64,000 nucleotides of DNA from Azolla caroliniana (taxonomy: Eukaryota; Polypodiophyta), in assembly GCA_043228905.1 (NCBI GenBank), contig JBHGNT010000022.1, positions 3,224,001-3,288,000 on the forward strand. Reading direction: 5' to 3'. Numbering within the stretch: the stretch's first letter is position 1; each line of letters opens with the position of its first letter. Shown piece after piece: positions 1-10,952 of the stretch. Under the pieces are notes generated by a model. It was not told the origin of the DNA and made no database searches. It worked only from the letters and a program-made list of their open reading frames with translations. The translations under genes and the position numbers were made by a program.

Positions 1-19
1 TTTCGCAAAATATTGGGCA

Positions 20-1155
20 AGAGTTGAGTCTGAAACAAACACCACCACATCCTCGAAGGAATACTTCCACATTGCTAACGGTCTACTCTACCGTAATGGG
101 AAGGTTTGTGTTCCAGATTTACCCGAGGTCAAAAAGAGGATTCTTTTTTAATGCCATGATACACCCTCAACAGGGCACCCTAGAATACATCGTACACTCG
201 TTCTCATCTCCACACAATTTTATTAGCCTAAGATGCGTCCTGACATACATAGTTATGTGACTAAATGTCACCAATGTCAGGTTAACAAAGCCGAGCGACT
301 TAAAGCCGCAGGACTTTTACATCCCTTGGACATTTTGAATAATAAGTGGGAAAGTATATCCATGGATTTTATTGTTAGCCTTCCTCGCACCCAAAAAGGT
401 CATGATGCAATCTGGGTTGTGGTTGATAGACTAACTAAAATTGCCCAATTTATTGCTACTAAAACCACGGTAACAACTCCTGAATTGGCTTACCAATTCC
501 TTGATGAGTTATTTCATTTTTATGGGTTACCGATGGATATTGTGAGTGATCGAGATGCAAAATTTACTACTGACTTTTGGACACAAGTCTTCAAGAAGTT
601 AGAAATGATGTTGAGCATGAGCTCCACGTATCATCCTCAATCGGATAGATAGATAGAACGAGTAAATCAAATTATTGAGGACATGCTTCGAGCATACGTT
701 GGGTGCAAAACCAACAAAATGGGAAAACGTTATCTCCCAATTTTTGAGTTTGCTTATAACAGCTCTAAGCATATGTCGACGGGATATAGTCCTTTTATGT
801 TGATGTATGGTTCTCAGCCATGAGCCCCAATTTGATGTTAATATACATCATAATGAGTTGCGAAGTACGCAAAACTTTCTTCGGGATATGCAAGATATGT
901 TGCATATTGCACGAGGTAATATAAAAACAGCTCAAGATAGAGTGCGTTTTTATGCCGATCATCATAGGAAACCTCGTGTATTCAACCCTGGATAGAAGGT
1001 ATTTTTACATGTACCTCACAATTCTAAGACATTGTCTAAGGGTAAGTGCGCTCCACGGTTTTGTGGATCTTTTATAGTCCTCAAACGCATTGGATCATCG
1101 GCCTATCGTCTCGCTCTTCCCGATGGCATTGAAATTCATCCAGTTTTTGATGTCA
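20..1155 (+). pseudogene. Decayed Ty3/gypsy pol fragment (integrase to C-terminal domain)
   Basis: This is the 3' part of a Ty3/gypsy polyprotein. Around 59-150 a frame reads like the stretch before the integrase zinc finger (FHIANGLLYRNGKVCVPD). From 233 the KCHQCQ end of the HHCC finger is followed by the integrase core: MDFIVSLP, then the second catalytic aspartate in IVSDRDAKF. A TAG stop at about 650 precedes the ERVNQIIED segment with the third catalytic residue. At 807-995 and on to about 1155 the frame gives the C-terminal region (PRVFNPG, then FLHVPHNSKTL and HPVFDVS). Several stops and at least one frameshift show that it is dead. It runs straight into satellite spacer at 1168 with no LTR visible. 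The left part lies outside the window. Confidence 0.85.
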
Positions 1156-1167
1156 GTCCTTCTGGGG

Positions 1168-1224
1168 ACGGTTGATTAGGCAACATGATAAGTGGATGAC
1201 GTGGTTGAGTTGGTCTAAGGCGCT
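1168..1224 (+). repeat. Truncated tRNA-Leu satellite unit left of Copia A
   Basis: Spacer sequence (GTTGATTAGGCAACATGATAAGTG) leads into the first ~30 nt of a tRNA-Leu-like body ending GGTCTAAGGCGCT. Copia A begins at 1225, at about unit position 30, the start of the anticodon stem. It shows that the satellite extended here before A inserted. Confidence 0.85.
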
Positions 1225-1639
1225 TGTCAACGATTACTTGCGGAAGCGTTAGAAAGCAGAGAAAATAGGGAATACACAAAGTACACGGGAGAGACAGAGA
1301 GAGCAGAACCTCAAAGCTATATTCAAAAATATATAAAACACTCTATCACATACAACTGTGCTCAGTAGCACTATTTATACAAGTCCTTGTGGGATTGACA
1401 CAAGTACCGCATACTTCAATGCTCACACGAGCTTCTGACACTTACTACGAGACTATAATTGCCTAGTAGTTTAAACTAATACTAGGCTTCCAGTTACCAA
1501 TTGGATCCGGCTAACCGGCTCCCTAGCTCACCGGCTCTATTGCTTGCCGGCTCAGTTGCTCACGGCTTACCAATCCGTCTGGCTTGCCGGCTCAGGCTTA
1601 TCTAGTCGATCTGGCTCCAGTTGAGCTTGCCGCTCAACA
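1225..1639 (-). repeat. 3' LTR of Copia A
   Basis: 415 bp. On the minus strand it starts TGTTGAGCGG and ends CGTTGACA, so the termini are TG...CA. The purine-rich GAGGGGGAGTG just outside (about 1640-1650, minus strand) is the polypurine tract. It matches the LTR at 6091-6490 with many point differences, which indicates an old insertion. Confidence 0.9.
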
Positions 1640-2128
1640 CTCCCCCTCAAGCTCAACCTGAGGTTGGATCCTAGTGCCAGCCTCTGTGGCATTCGGTTCT
1701 TCCAACCGACTTCTTCTGGCGTCACTCCGCCTTGCTCGCGCTCCTCGTCCGGTTCGGTTCTGTTTGCCGCGACCCCTCTTGTTCTGCACCCCTCGACCTT
1801 CTCGGTCGTTATGTCTGCTCAGTAGGCCCCTCTCAGCTCCTTCGCTGCTATGACTACGACGCTTATCGATCCGTTGGTTCCTCTGCGATGGCATCGACTT
1901 TCGCTGCATCCGTGTCTGCTTGGCCTTGAATTGATCCGGTTCTTCCGAATCTGTCTTTTGAACTAAATCTATTGTCTCTGATTCGTTCCAGCTCTTGTCC
2001 AAATTGGTTGCTCCCGATTCATCTTCTGGTTCCAGGCCCATTACCACATCGAACCATCCGGGTCTTGGCCTTCTTCCTTCGGTCGGCTCTGTCCTTCTTG
2101 ACTCTACCGCCTTCTGTTCTTCCCTCAC
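1634..2128 (-). other. Basic Arg-rich open frame between RNase H and 3' LTR of Copia A
   Basis: An open frame of about 160 codons lies between the RNase H domain and the polypurine tract, overlapping the end of the RNase H frame. The product is rich in Arg, Glu and Ser (KRRSHSSEGAERG, NKRGRGKQNRTGRGARARR). I recognise no domain. Its start codon is uncertain. It may be an extra 3' ORF of this Copia family or a chance open frame in GC-rich DNA. Confidence 0.25.
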
Positions 2129-4125
2129 CGGCGCTATCGGCAGTCTCTTTGCCTTTGCCGGTTCTCCCCCTCAAGTGTGGCACGTCGAGATGCTGAACAC
2201 CAAGCATGTCGGTAAAGTGTTGCAACTTTTCCGATCCGAGCGGCTTGGTGAAGATGTTGGCAACTTGTCGATCCATGTGAACATACCGTAGGTCAACTTC
2301 ACCGCTTAGGACCCGCTCACGCACAAAGTGATAATGCACTTCTATGTGCTTCGTGCGAGCATGGAACACAGGGTTCTTGGCGAGCTGCATGTTGCTGATG
2401 TTATCACAATAAATTGGGATCGGGGTTGGTACCTCGATCCGCAAGTCTCGCAGCAGTCGCCAAAGCCAAATGGCTTCGCAGGTGGCAATGGTAGTGCCCC
2501 GGTACTCAGCCTTAGTGCTTGATAGAGCCACATTTTTTTCATTGTGTCATCGTACAAAAGATCAATATTCACCAACAATAAATGGCCCTCCTTCCGGGCG
2601 AAGTCTGGTCTGATCTTACGACCTTCTAAGCTAAGCGTTAGATTTTACTAGCCTCTGTTCGGCTGCTTTTTGCTACTCCACGCAACAGCTGCGCTCCCTA
2701 GGGAAAACATATAACCGGAAGTAGATCTGCGATCCGACGTATCGCCGGCCCAGTCGGCATCTGTGTAACTGACTAGCTCAGCGGTTATACCTCGTCGGTA
2801 TAACAGTCCCTGGTCCTTCGTGCCGCTTACATATCGCAGTATTCGTTGCGCGCACCGAAGGTGCTCCACGGTCGGCTTCTGCATGAACTGACTTATCATT
2901 CCAACCGGATAGCTGATGTCAGGTCGTGTGATAGTCAAGTAAATAAGGCTTCCGACAATCTGTCGGAACCGTTGCTCGTTGTAGGCCGGTCTAGAGTTGG
3001 GACGAAGCTTCTGGTTCCGGTCCAAGGGTGTGGAGACAGGTCGGCATTCTGTCATGCCGAACTTGTACAACATATTCAAGACGTAATGTTGTTGTGAGAG
3101 TAATATGCCGTCGGGGGTTCGGATCACCTCGATCCCAAGAAAATAATTAAGGTCCCCTAGGTCCTTCATCTCAAATGCGTCCGACAACTGGGACTTGACG
3201 CGGTTGACTTCTGGAACACCCAGTCTAGTGATGACTAAATCATCAACATACAATAGGATACATACCGGACTGGCTGAGCCTTGCCGGATGAACAACGAAG
3301 AGTCCGATTTGGAGGCCACAAACCCCATCTGACGCAACCGGTGCGTGATCTTCGCATTCCAAGCTCGAGGGGCTTGCTTTAGGCCGTACAACGACTTCTT
3401 CAGCCGGCATACCGCCGACTTGTTTATCTCCGATTGAAAGCCGGGGGTTGAGTCATAAAGACTTCTTCTTCCAGATCACCCTGAAGAAACGCATTCTTCA
3501 CATCCATCTGGTGAAGATGCCACCCCCTTGCTGCAGCAACCGCCCGCACCACACGAACCGTCGTCATCTTCGCTACCGGAGCGAAGGTCTCGTCGTAGTC
3601 GATTCCGTGCGTCTACGCATATCCCTTCGCCACTAACCGGGCCTTGTACCAGTTAACTGAACCATTGGCGTTGTACTTTATCTAGTACACCCACTTGCAT
3701 CCGATTGGTTTACAGTGACGGGGAGGGTCAACTAGGTCCCATGTCTCATTGACATCAAGTGCCTGCATTTCTTCCTCCATAGCGGCACGCCAATTTGCAT
3801 CCTTGGCCACTTCTGTATAGCTCTCCGGCTCACGCACTTCCGCCACCTTAGTCATGTACGCATAGTGATGCACCATGTACTCATTGTACCCGTACTGCTT
3901 GACGGGATCCTTCTGGCAGGTGGACCAGCGTAACTCACCGTTACCTGGTTTAAGGCCTTTCTTGGCCGGTTCGGTCTTCGTTGCCGAAGATCCGCCTTTG
4001 TCCTTGCCGGAGTCGAATGCACACCGATCCGACTCATCGTTGCTGGTTTCGAATTCCGACATCTTCTTCTTCCCCTTCTCTTTGCGCGTGAACCGTCTCC
4101 TTGGTTCCTTGCGCGGGGAGGGCAC
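2019..4125 (-). pseudogene. Copia A reverse transcriptase and RNase H
   Basis: Minus-strand pieces give the RT N-terminus (WRAAMEEEMQALDVNETWDLV, 3682-4125), the palm with the YVDD active site in ILLYVDDLVIT (2648-3391) and the Copia RNase H (ALSSTKAEYR and HARTKHIEVHYHFVRE, 2019-2531). Stops or frame changes occur near 3391-3682 and 2531-2648. The order and spacing of domains match a Copia pol. It is degenerate and not expected to make a functional enzyme. Confidence 0.85.
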
Positions 4126-4224
4126 GACAGAGTCTCCACTACTCGTCGGTTCTTGATCGGACTGGTCAGATTGACTCAGTCTCTAGTTCGGCCCGCTCAA
4201 CCGGAACGATTCCGGACTCTCATC

Positions 4225-5553
4225 CTAAGTCCACGCTTTATCATCCTCTACCTGGGCCGCTTCGGGCTCACTAGCCTCATCCTCTGGCACCAGGTCAGAT
4301 TCGGAAGTCGGAGTCGGTAAGGAGTACCACGATGCCGATTCATTAAACTCGACATCTCGACTAACTCGGACCTGCCTTGTCCAGGGGTTATAACACTTAT
4401 AACCCTTTTGCTCTTGAGCATAGCCGACTAGGATGCATTTTTCCGATTTTGCATCCAGCTTCCTCCGCTTCTCATCCGGTAAATGCACATATGCAATGCT
4501 ACCGAGGATCTTAAGGTGTCTCAAATTCGGCTTCCGCCCGAAATACAGCTCGTGAGCTGACACCTTGTCACCGATCTGGTTCTGGATGTAGACAGCCGTT
4601 CAGACTGCCTCCGCCCAGTAGAATTTGGGCATGCCCAGCATTGCCCTTGCCGCATCGATAAGCGACCGGTTCTTCCTCTCGGCAACACTGTTCTGTTGTG
4701 GTGTGTATCTGCAGTTGAACTCTCGCCGAATTCCCGTTTGTTGTAGATAACTGTTGAATTGGCCGGAAAAGTACTCTTTCCCGCCATCCAACCGCAGGCA
4801 TTTCATCTTCCTCTTTGATTCCTGTTCCACCATGCTTTGAAGACTCCGGAAACACTCGAAGACTTCACTCTTCCGCTCAATGAGGTAGATCCATGTGTGC
4901 TGCGTATAATCGTCGATGAAGGAGACAAAATATCGACTCCCGCCAATACTAACATTTTGTGCCGGTTCCCACTCATCCGAATGGATTAGGTCGAGCTTGT
5001 TACAGCTCCGGTTATGTTCGGTAGGGAATGGAAGCCGGTGTTGCTTCCCGAGTTGGCAGGCTTCACATACTTGGGCCTTCTGGCCGCTGAACTTCGGCAA
5101 ACCGAAAACAACTTTTTTCGTTTGCAGGTCTTGAAGCCTCCGGTAATTGACGTGGCCTATCCGCTTGTGCCACAGGTTGATGTCTGATTCTACCTTCTGT
5201 CCTTTTGCAAACATAGCGGTGCCGACATCGTTGGTATCGAGGATAAACATCCTCCCGTCTCTGCGCCCTTGCACAATAATCTGGCCATCTTCCTCGATGA
5301 AGCACCCGAGCTGCGTAAACCGCACCTGCATCCCTTGGTCGATGATTTGTCCAACCGACACTAGGTTCTTCGTGATTGTCGGAACGTGTAGTACGTTCAT
5401 CAGCTTCCCCTTCTGTCCAACGTGGCTCAAAGGGACTTCTCCGACGTGCACGATTGGGTGAGGAGTGTCATCTCCGGTTTCGACTACTCCTGGTTGATCC
5501 GGTTTCTCCAAGAAGGAGAACCACTCTTTGTGGCTCGTCATGTGGTTCGACAC
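4225..5553 (-). pseudogene. Copia A protease remnant and integrase
   Basis: On the minus strand the frame begins at SNHMT, just after where the protease DSGA motif should be. It continues through the LWHKRIGHVNY and CEACQLGKQ zinc-binding (GAG-pre-integrase) region. The integrase core has its first aspartate in LIHSDEW, the second in LRLDGGKEYF (usually SDNGGEY) and the glutamate in VAERKNRS. The C-terminal part, from ELYFGRKPNLRHLKILGS to VEFNES, lies in a second frame at 4225-4563. Missing protease aspartate and a frame change near 4600 make it inactive. Confidence 0.82.
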
Positions 5554-5999
5554 ATCTCGTCTTCCTCTACGGTAACATTGATAGAGGCAAGCGAGTCACA
5601 GATCTCTTTGATCCGGGCCGTGTAATCCGCCACCGACATGTCCTTCTGTCGGACATTACTCAACTCTTGTCGGAGTTGCAACTTCCGGGCCATGGTGCTC
5701 ACAGCGAAGACCTTCTTCAGGTTTCCCCAAGCCTCCTTCGGCGTCTTGGCGTCTCGGATGTGGCTCAACAGCTGGTCTCCGACACTGGACGCAAAGTAGT
5801 ACATTACTCTGCTTGCCGATTGTTCCCACACTGGGAAATCCTTATGTGCCGCATCAGGTGCTATTTCGTTGGCTCCTTCGACGAAGCTCCAGTAGCCATG
5901 CCCATGCAGGTACTGGTGCATCTTGTACGACCAAGATGCGTAGTTGGATCTGTCGAGTTTCTCCACAGGGAGCAAGCTAGTCATCCCTCTATCCATCAC
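5538..5999 (-). pseudogene. Copia A gag (UBN2-type) N-terminal part
   Basis: The ORF encodes about 150 aa of a Copia-type Gag (LDRSNYASWSYKMHQYL, then KEAWGNLKKVF, then the LRQELSNVRQ and YTARIKEICDSL helices). The ATG lies about 90 bp inside the primer-binding site, as expected. The protein stops after EDEMCRTT. No CCHC zinc knuckle follows: the next downstream frame begins already inside the protease region. A deletion has therefore removed the Gag C-terminus and the protease active site. Confidence 0.8.
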
Positions 6000-6077
6000 T
6001 TCTCTGTTTGTTGTTCTTACGACCTGTTAGGGTTTACTTTCAAGCGTTTGTCGGCTGCAAAGGTTCTCAACCCTCGC

Positions 6078-6090
6078 GCTCTGATACCAT
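6078..6090 (-). other. Primer-binding site of Copia A (tRNA-iMet type)
   Basis: The minus strand reads TGGTATCAGAGCG immediately after the LTR end. This is the usual plant Copia site complementary to the 3' end of initiator tRNA-Met. Confidence 0.85.
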
Positions 6091-6490
6091 GTCAACGATT
6101 ACTTGCGGAAGCGTTAGAAAACAGAGAAATTAGGGAATACCCAAAGTACACGGGAGAGACAAAGAGAGCAAAACCTCAAAGCTATATTCAAAAATATATA
6201 AAACACTCTATCACATACAATTGTGCTCAGTAGCACTATTTATACAAGTCCTCATGGGACTGACACAAATGCCGCGTACTTCAAGGCTCACACGAGCTTC
6301 TGACACTTACTACGAGACTATAATTTCCTGGTAGTCTAAACTAATACTAGGCTTCTAGTTACCAATTGGATACGGCTAACCGGCTCCCCAGCTCATTGGC
6401 TCTGTTGATTGCCGGCTCAGTTGCTCACGGCTTACCCATCCGTCTCGCTTGCCGGCTCAGGCTTATCTAGCCGATCTGGCTCCAGTTGAG
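6091..6490 (-). repeat. 5' LTR of Copia A (outer end truncated)
   Basis: 400 bp, homologous to 1225-1639. It lacks the terminal ~14 nt that would complete TGTTGAGCGGCAAG and joins satellite spacer (TGAACATCATTCG) directly at 6491. Confidence 0.88.
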
Positions 6491-7609
6491 TGAACATCAT
6501 TCGTTTTGGCAACGAGTTGATTAGGGAACACGATAAGTAGATGAGGTGGCCGAGTTGGTCTAACGTTAGAACCTAGATTAAGGTTCTAGTCCGAAAACGC
6601 GTGGGTTCAAATCCCACTCTCATCATCGGTGTAAAATGAACATGCTTCAATTTGGCAACGGATTCATTAGCCAACACGATAAGTGGATGAGGTGGTCGAG
6701 GTGGTCTAAGGCGCTAGATGAAGGTTCTAGTCCGAAACGGCGTGGGTTCAAATCCCACTCTCATTATCAATGTAAAATGAACAAGCTTTGTTTTGGCGAC
6801 GGGATGATTAAGCCAGACGATAAGTCTATGAGGTGCCCGAGTTGGTCTAAGGTAGTAAATTAAGGTTCAGGGCTGGGTTCAAATCCGACTCTCATCATCA
6901 AAGTAAAATGAATATGCTTCGTTTTGGCGACGAGTTGATTCGGCAACATGAGAAGTGGATGAGGTTGTGTAAGGCGCTAGTCCGAAAAGGCGTGGGTTCA
7001 AATCCCATTGTCATCATCGATGTTAAAAGAACCAACTTTGTTTTGGGGACGACTTGATTAGGAAACACTATAATTGGATGAGGTGGCCGAGTTGGTCTAA
7101 GGCGCAAGATGAAGGTTCTAGTCCGAAAGGGCGTGGGTTCAAATCCCACTGTCATCATCATCGAAAGGGCGACGAGTTTATTAGGCAACAGGATAAGTGG
7201 TTGAGGTGGTCTAAGGCTTAAACCTAGATTAAGGTTCTAGTCCGAATGGGCGTGGGTTGAAATCCCGCTATCATTATTATTGTAAACGGAACATGTTTCG
7301 TTTTGGCGACGAGTTGATTAGGCAAGATGATATGTGGATGAGGTTACTGAGTTGGTCTAAGGCGGTGAATTAAGGTTCTAGTCCGAAAGGGCGTGGGTTC
7401 AAATCTCATTCTCATCATCGATGTAAAACGAACACGTTTCATTTTGGCAAGGACTTGATTAAACATTAGGATAAGTGGTCGAGGTGGTCTAAACTGCTAG
7501 ATTAAAGTTCTAGTCCGAAAGGGCGTGGGTTCAAATCCCACTCTTATCATATATGTAAAATGAACATGTTTCATTTTTGTGACGTGTTGATTAGGCAACA
7601 CGATAAGTG

Positions 7610-7690
7610 GATGAGGTGGCCGAGTTGGTCTAAGGCGCTAGATTAAGGTTCTAGTCCGAAAGGGCGTGGGTTCAAATCCGACTCTCATCA
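7610..7690 (+). tRNA. tRNA-Leu(AAG)-like unit
   Basis: Close to the consensus 81-nt unit: acceptor GATGAGG with CTCATC and discriminator A, D stem GCC/GGC, anticodon loop TTAAGGT. The T stem has one mismatch (GTGGG with CCGAC). Upstream CAACACGATAAGTG and the spacer T-run are present. Confidence 0.5.
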
Positions 7691-9939
7691 TCGATGTAAA
7701 ATGAATATGCTTCATTTAGGCAAAGAGTTGATTACGCAACATCATCTATGGATCAAGTTGTCAAGGTAGCCGAAAACACTAAATTAAGGTTCTAGTCCGA
7801 AAGGGCTTGGGTTCAAATCCGACTCTCATCATCGATGTAAAATGAACATGCTTCGTTTTGGCAAGGAGTTGATTAGGCAACATCATATGTGGATCAGGTT
7901 GTCAAGGTGGCCGAAAACACTAGATTAAGGTTCTAGTCTGAAAGGGCGTGGGTTAAATCCCACTCTCATCATCGATGTAAAATGAACATGCTTCGTTTTG
8001 GCAAGGAGTTGATTAGGCAACATCATATGTGCATCAGGTTGTCAAGGTGGCCGAAAACACTAGATTAAGGTTCTAGTCCGAAAGGGTGTGGGTTCAAATC
8101 CCACTCTCATCATCGATGTAAAATGAACATGCTTTGTTTTGGTGACACGTTAATGAGGAGGCCGAGTTTGTATAATCCGCGAGTTTAAAGTTCTAGTCCG
8201 AAAGGGCATGTCGTGAAATCCCACTCTCATCATCGATGTAATGTGAACATGGTTCGTTTTGGCGACGAGTTGATTAGGCAACACGATAAGTCGATGACAT
8301 GGCTGAGTTCAAGTCCGAAAACACGTGGGTTCAAATCCCACTCTTATCATCGTTGTAAAATGAACATACTTCATTTTGGTGACGGATTGATTAGCCAATA
8401 CGATAAGTGGATAAGGTGGTCGAGTTCTTCTAAGGTGTTAGAATAAGGTTCTACTCCGAAAGGCCGTGGGTCGAAATCTCACTCTCATCATCGGTATAGA
8501 ATAAACAAGCGTCATTTTGGTAACGGTTGATTAGGCAAAACGATAAGTAGATGAGGTAGCCGAGTGTGTCTAAGGCGATAGAGTAAGGTTCTACTCCGGA
8601 AGGGCATGGGTTCAAATCCCACTCGCATCACTGATGTAAAATGAACATGCGTCGTTTTGGTGGCGGGGGTATTAGGCAACAGGGTAACAAAGGTGGTGGA
8701 GTTGGTGTAAGGCGCTACATTAAGGCTCTAGGGAGAAAGGGCATGGGTTCCAATCCCACTATCAAAATTGATGTAAAATGGACAGCCGTCGTTCTGGGGA
8801 CTGTTAATTAGGCAACACGATAAGTGGATGAGGTGGTTAAATTGTTGTAAGGCGCTATATTAAGGGTCTAGTTCGACAGGGTGTGGGTTCAACTCCCACT
8901 CTCATCATCGATGTATAATAAGCATGTATCATTTTGGCAAGGAGTTATTAGGCAACACGATATATGCATGAGGTGGCTGAGTGGGTCTAAGGTGCTATGT
9001 TAAGGTTCTAGTACGAAAGGACATGTGGTCAAATCCCACTCTCATCATCGATAGGGACGTGGGGATTAGGGAACACGATAAGTGGATGAGGTGGCCGAGT
9101 TGGTCTAAGGTTACAACCTAGATTAAGGTTCTAGTCCGAAAACGTGTGGGTTCATATCCCACTGTCATGATCGGTGTAAAATGAACATGCTTCGTTTTGG
9201 CGACGATTTGATTAACCAACACGATGAGTGGATGAGGTGGCCGAGTTATTCTAAGGTGCTAGATTAAGGTTCTAGTCCGAAAGGGCGTGTGTTCAAATCC
9301 CACTCTTATCATCGATGTAAAATGAACATGTTTTGTTTTGGCGATGAGTTGATAAGGCAACACGATAAGTGGATGAGGTGGCCGAGTTGGTATAAGGTTA
9401 GATCCTAGATTAAGGTTCTAGTCTGAAAACACATGGATTCAAATCCCACTCTCATCATCAGTGTAAAATGAACATGCTTCGATGTGGTGACGGGTTGATT
9501 AGCCAACACAAAAAGTGGATGAGGTGGCCGAGTTATTGTAACCGCTAGATTTAGGTTTTACTACAAAAGGGCGTAGTTCTATTCCGAAAGGGCGTGGGTT
9601 CAAATCCATGCTCATTATTGATGCAAAACAAACCTGTTTCATTTTGGTAGGGAGTTGATTAGACAATAGGATAAGTGGTCGAGGTGGTCTAATGTGCTTG
9701 ATTAAAGTTCTAGTTGGAAAGGGTGTGTGTTCAAATCCCACGCTTATGATCGATGTAAAATGAACATGTGTCATTTTTGTAATGCGTTGATTAGGCAATA
9801 TGAGGTGGCCAAGTTGGTCTAAGGTGCTAGATTAAGGTTCTAGTCTGAAAGGGCATGGGTTCAAATCCCATTGTTATCATCGATGTAAAATGAACATGTG
9901 TCATTTTTGTGACGCGTTGATTAGGCAACACAGTAAGTG

Positions 9940-10020
9940 GATGAGGTGGCCGAGTTGGTCTAAGGCGCTAGATTAAGGTTCTAGTCCGAAAGGGCGTGGG
10001 TTCAAATCTCACTCTCATCA
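9940..10020 (+). tRNA. tRNA-Leu(AAG)-like unit, among the best conserved
   Basis: Differs from the unit consensus by one base in the tRNA body (T stem CTCAC, a G-U pair). All stems pair, the variable arm is TCC-GAAA-GGG, and the discriminator base is A, as cytosolic tRNA-Leu uses. A box TGGCCGAGTTGG and B box GGTTCAAATCT are intact or nearly so. Whether it is transcribed cannot be told from sequence. Confidence 0.6.
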
Positions 10021-10274
10021 TCGATGTAAAATGAACATGCTTCGTTTTCGAGACCCGTTGATTTGGCAAAAAGATAAGAGGATGAGGTAGCCGCGTTGCT
10101 CGAAGGTGGTAGTTTTAGGTTCTAGTCTAAAAGGGCGTGTATTCAAATCTCACTCTCATCATCAATGTAAAATAAACATGTTTCGTTTTCGCGATGAGAT
10201 GATTAAGCAATATCATATGTGGATGAGGTTGCCGAATTGGCCTAGGATGCTAGATTAAGGTTCTAGTCCGTAAG

Positions 10275-10625
10275 TGTTAGGATCTCGGTCTCTCCGGATG
10301 GGATACGAAGGCCCAACATTGGAAGACCTGGTGAGAACTGGATGACGAGTATCCGGCAAGGAAGACCTGGTGAGAACTGGATGATACAGACCCAGTGAGA
10401 ACCAGATGACGAGTACCCGGCAAGGAAGACCGGGTGAGAACTGGATGTTGCAGGCCCGGTGAGAACCTCTCATCGTATGGAAGGGTCATATATGTAAATA
10501 TGTTCCATAGAGCCCACTAGGGCTATATTTGTAAATAGCCCGAAAGTCCTATTAGTATAAATATGAATTAGGGCAAACTCAATAGATACGATGATAGAGT
10601 TATTGGTGTAACTTCTGTACAGTGC

Positions 10626-10667
<42 letters not shown>

Positions 10668-10920
10668 AATATACAGAGTGCGAAGATTGTGAGCAAGAGG
10701 TCGTTGCCTCTAGGCTCCCTTTTGTATTACTTGACATAGTGATAGTTGGGAGTCTGTGGACTCCCGTGGTTTTTCCCTCTGAGGGTTTTCCACGTAAAAT
10801 CTGTGTATTCTCTTTCTGTTTTGTGTACTTACCTCCATTCCCATTTCTTCTGTGTTTGATTGGCATCAAGTGATCTACGCTTCGGTTGTGGCCGGAGATT
10901 ATTCCAGATATTTCACGTGA
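10275..10920 (+). repeat. 5' LTR of Copia B
   Basis: Starts TGTTAGGATCTCGG. It holds a GAGAACYGGATGA-type short repeat near its start, a (GA)n run at about 10629-10668 and ends near TTTCACGTGA before the primer-binding site. The exact 3' end is uncertain by a few bases. The homologous copy lies at 14986-15645. Confidence 0.85.
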
Positions 10921-10923
10921 AAT

Positions 10924-10936
10924 TGGTATTCAGAGC
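10924..10936 (+). other. Primer-binding site of Copia B
   Basis: TGGTATTCAGAGC, the iMet-type plant Copia site TGGTATCAGAGC with one extra T. Confidence 0.75.
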
Positions 10937-10952
10937 GAAACGACACAGAAAA

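Larger units (their letters stand above)
1225..6490 (-). mobile_element. Copia element A, decayed, minus strand
   Basis: This Ty1/copia retrotransposon has two direct LTRs (1225-1639 and 6091-6490), an initiator-Met-type primer-binding site inside the right LTR, and a polypurine tract next to the left LTR. On the minus strand the order is gag, protease remnant, integrase, reverse transcriptase, RNase H. The reading frame is broken in several places. The outer ~14 nt of the right-hand (5') LTR are missing and the flanks show no target duplication. About 60 nt of the satellite unit are absent across the insertion, so the insertion or a later deletion removed flanking DNA. It sits in the tRNA satellite. 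Confidence 0.9.
6491..10274 (+). repeat. tRNA-Leu(AAG) satellite, block 1 (~27 units)
   Basis: Head-to-tail repeats of about 141 bp. The unit is an 81-nt tRNA-Leu-like body (GATGAGGTGGCCGAG... CTCATCA) plus a ~60-nt spacer (TCGATGTAAAATGAACATG... GGCAACACGATAAGTG). The anticodon arm CTAGATTAAGGTTCTAG has a 7-nt loop with anticodon AAG. Units at about 7704-8110 form three near-identical neighbours with a GTCAAGGTGGCCGAAAACAC D-arm variant. Units near 6565, 9110 and 9390 carry a TTAGAACC insertion. The block ends where Copia B enters. Confidence 0.93.

Noticed and set aside
5376-6233. Plus-strand 285-codon ORF across Copia A gag and LTR
   Set aside because: Antisense to the recognised gag and running into the LTR. 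No domain seen.
6898-7188. Minus-strand ORFs with VGFEPTPFRTRTL repeats (also near 9499, 21078, 43771, 44143, 58875)
   Set aside because: They are antisense translations of the tRNA unit (T arm, variable arm and anticodon arm) and recur wherever units are in phase. They are not proteins.
6491-10274. CRISPR-like or SINE interpretation of the regular repeats
   Set aside because: Repeat and spacer are both conserved, which excludes CRISPR. Units are strictly head-to-tail without A-tails or target duplications, so they are a satellite, not dispersed SINEs.
10622-10873. ORFs rich in RERERERE or SLSLSLSL (10622, 47404, 51495, 60419, 62200)
   Set aside because: Translations of (GA)n and (GT)n microsatellites inside LTRs.
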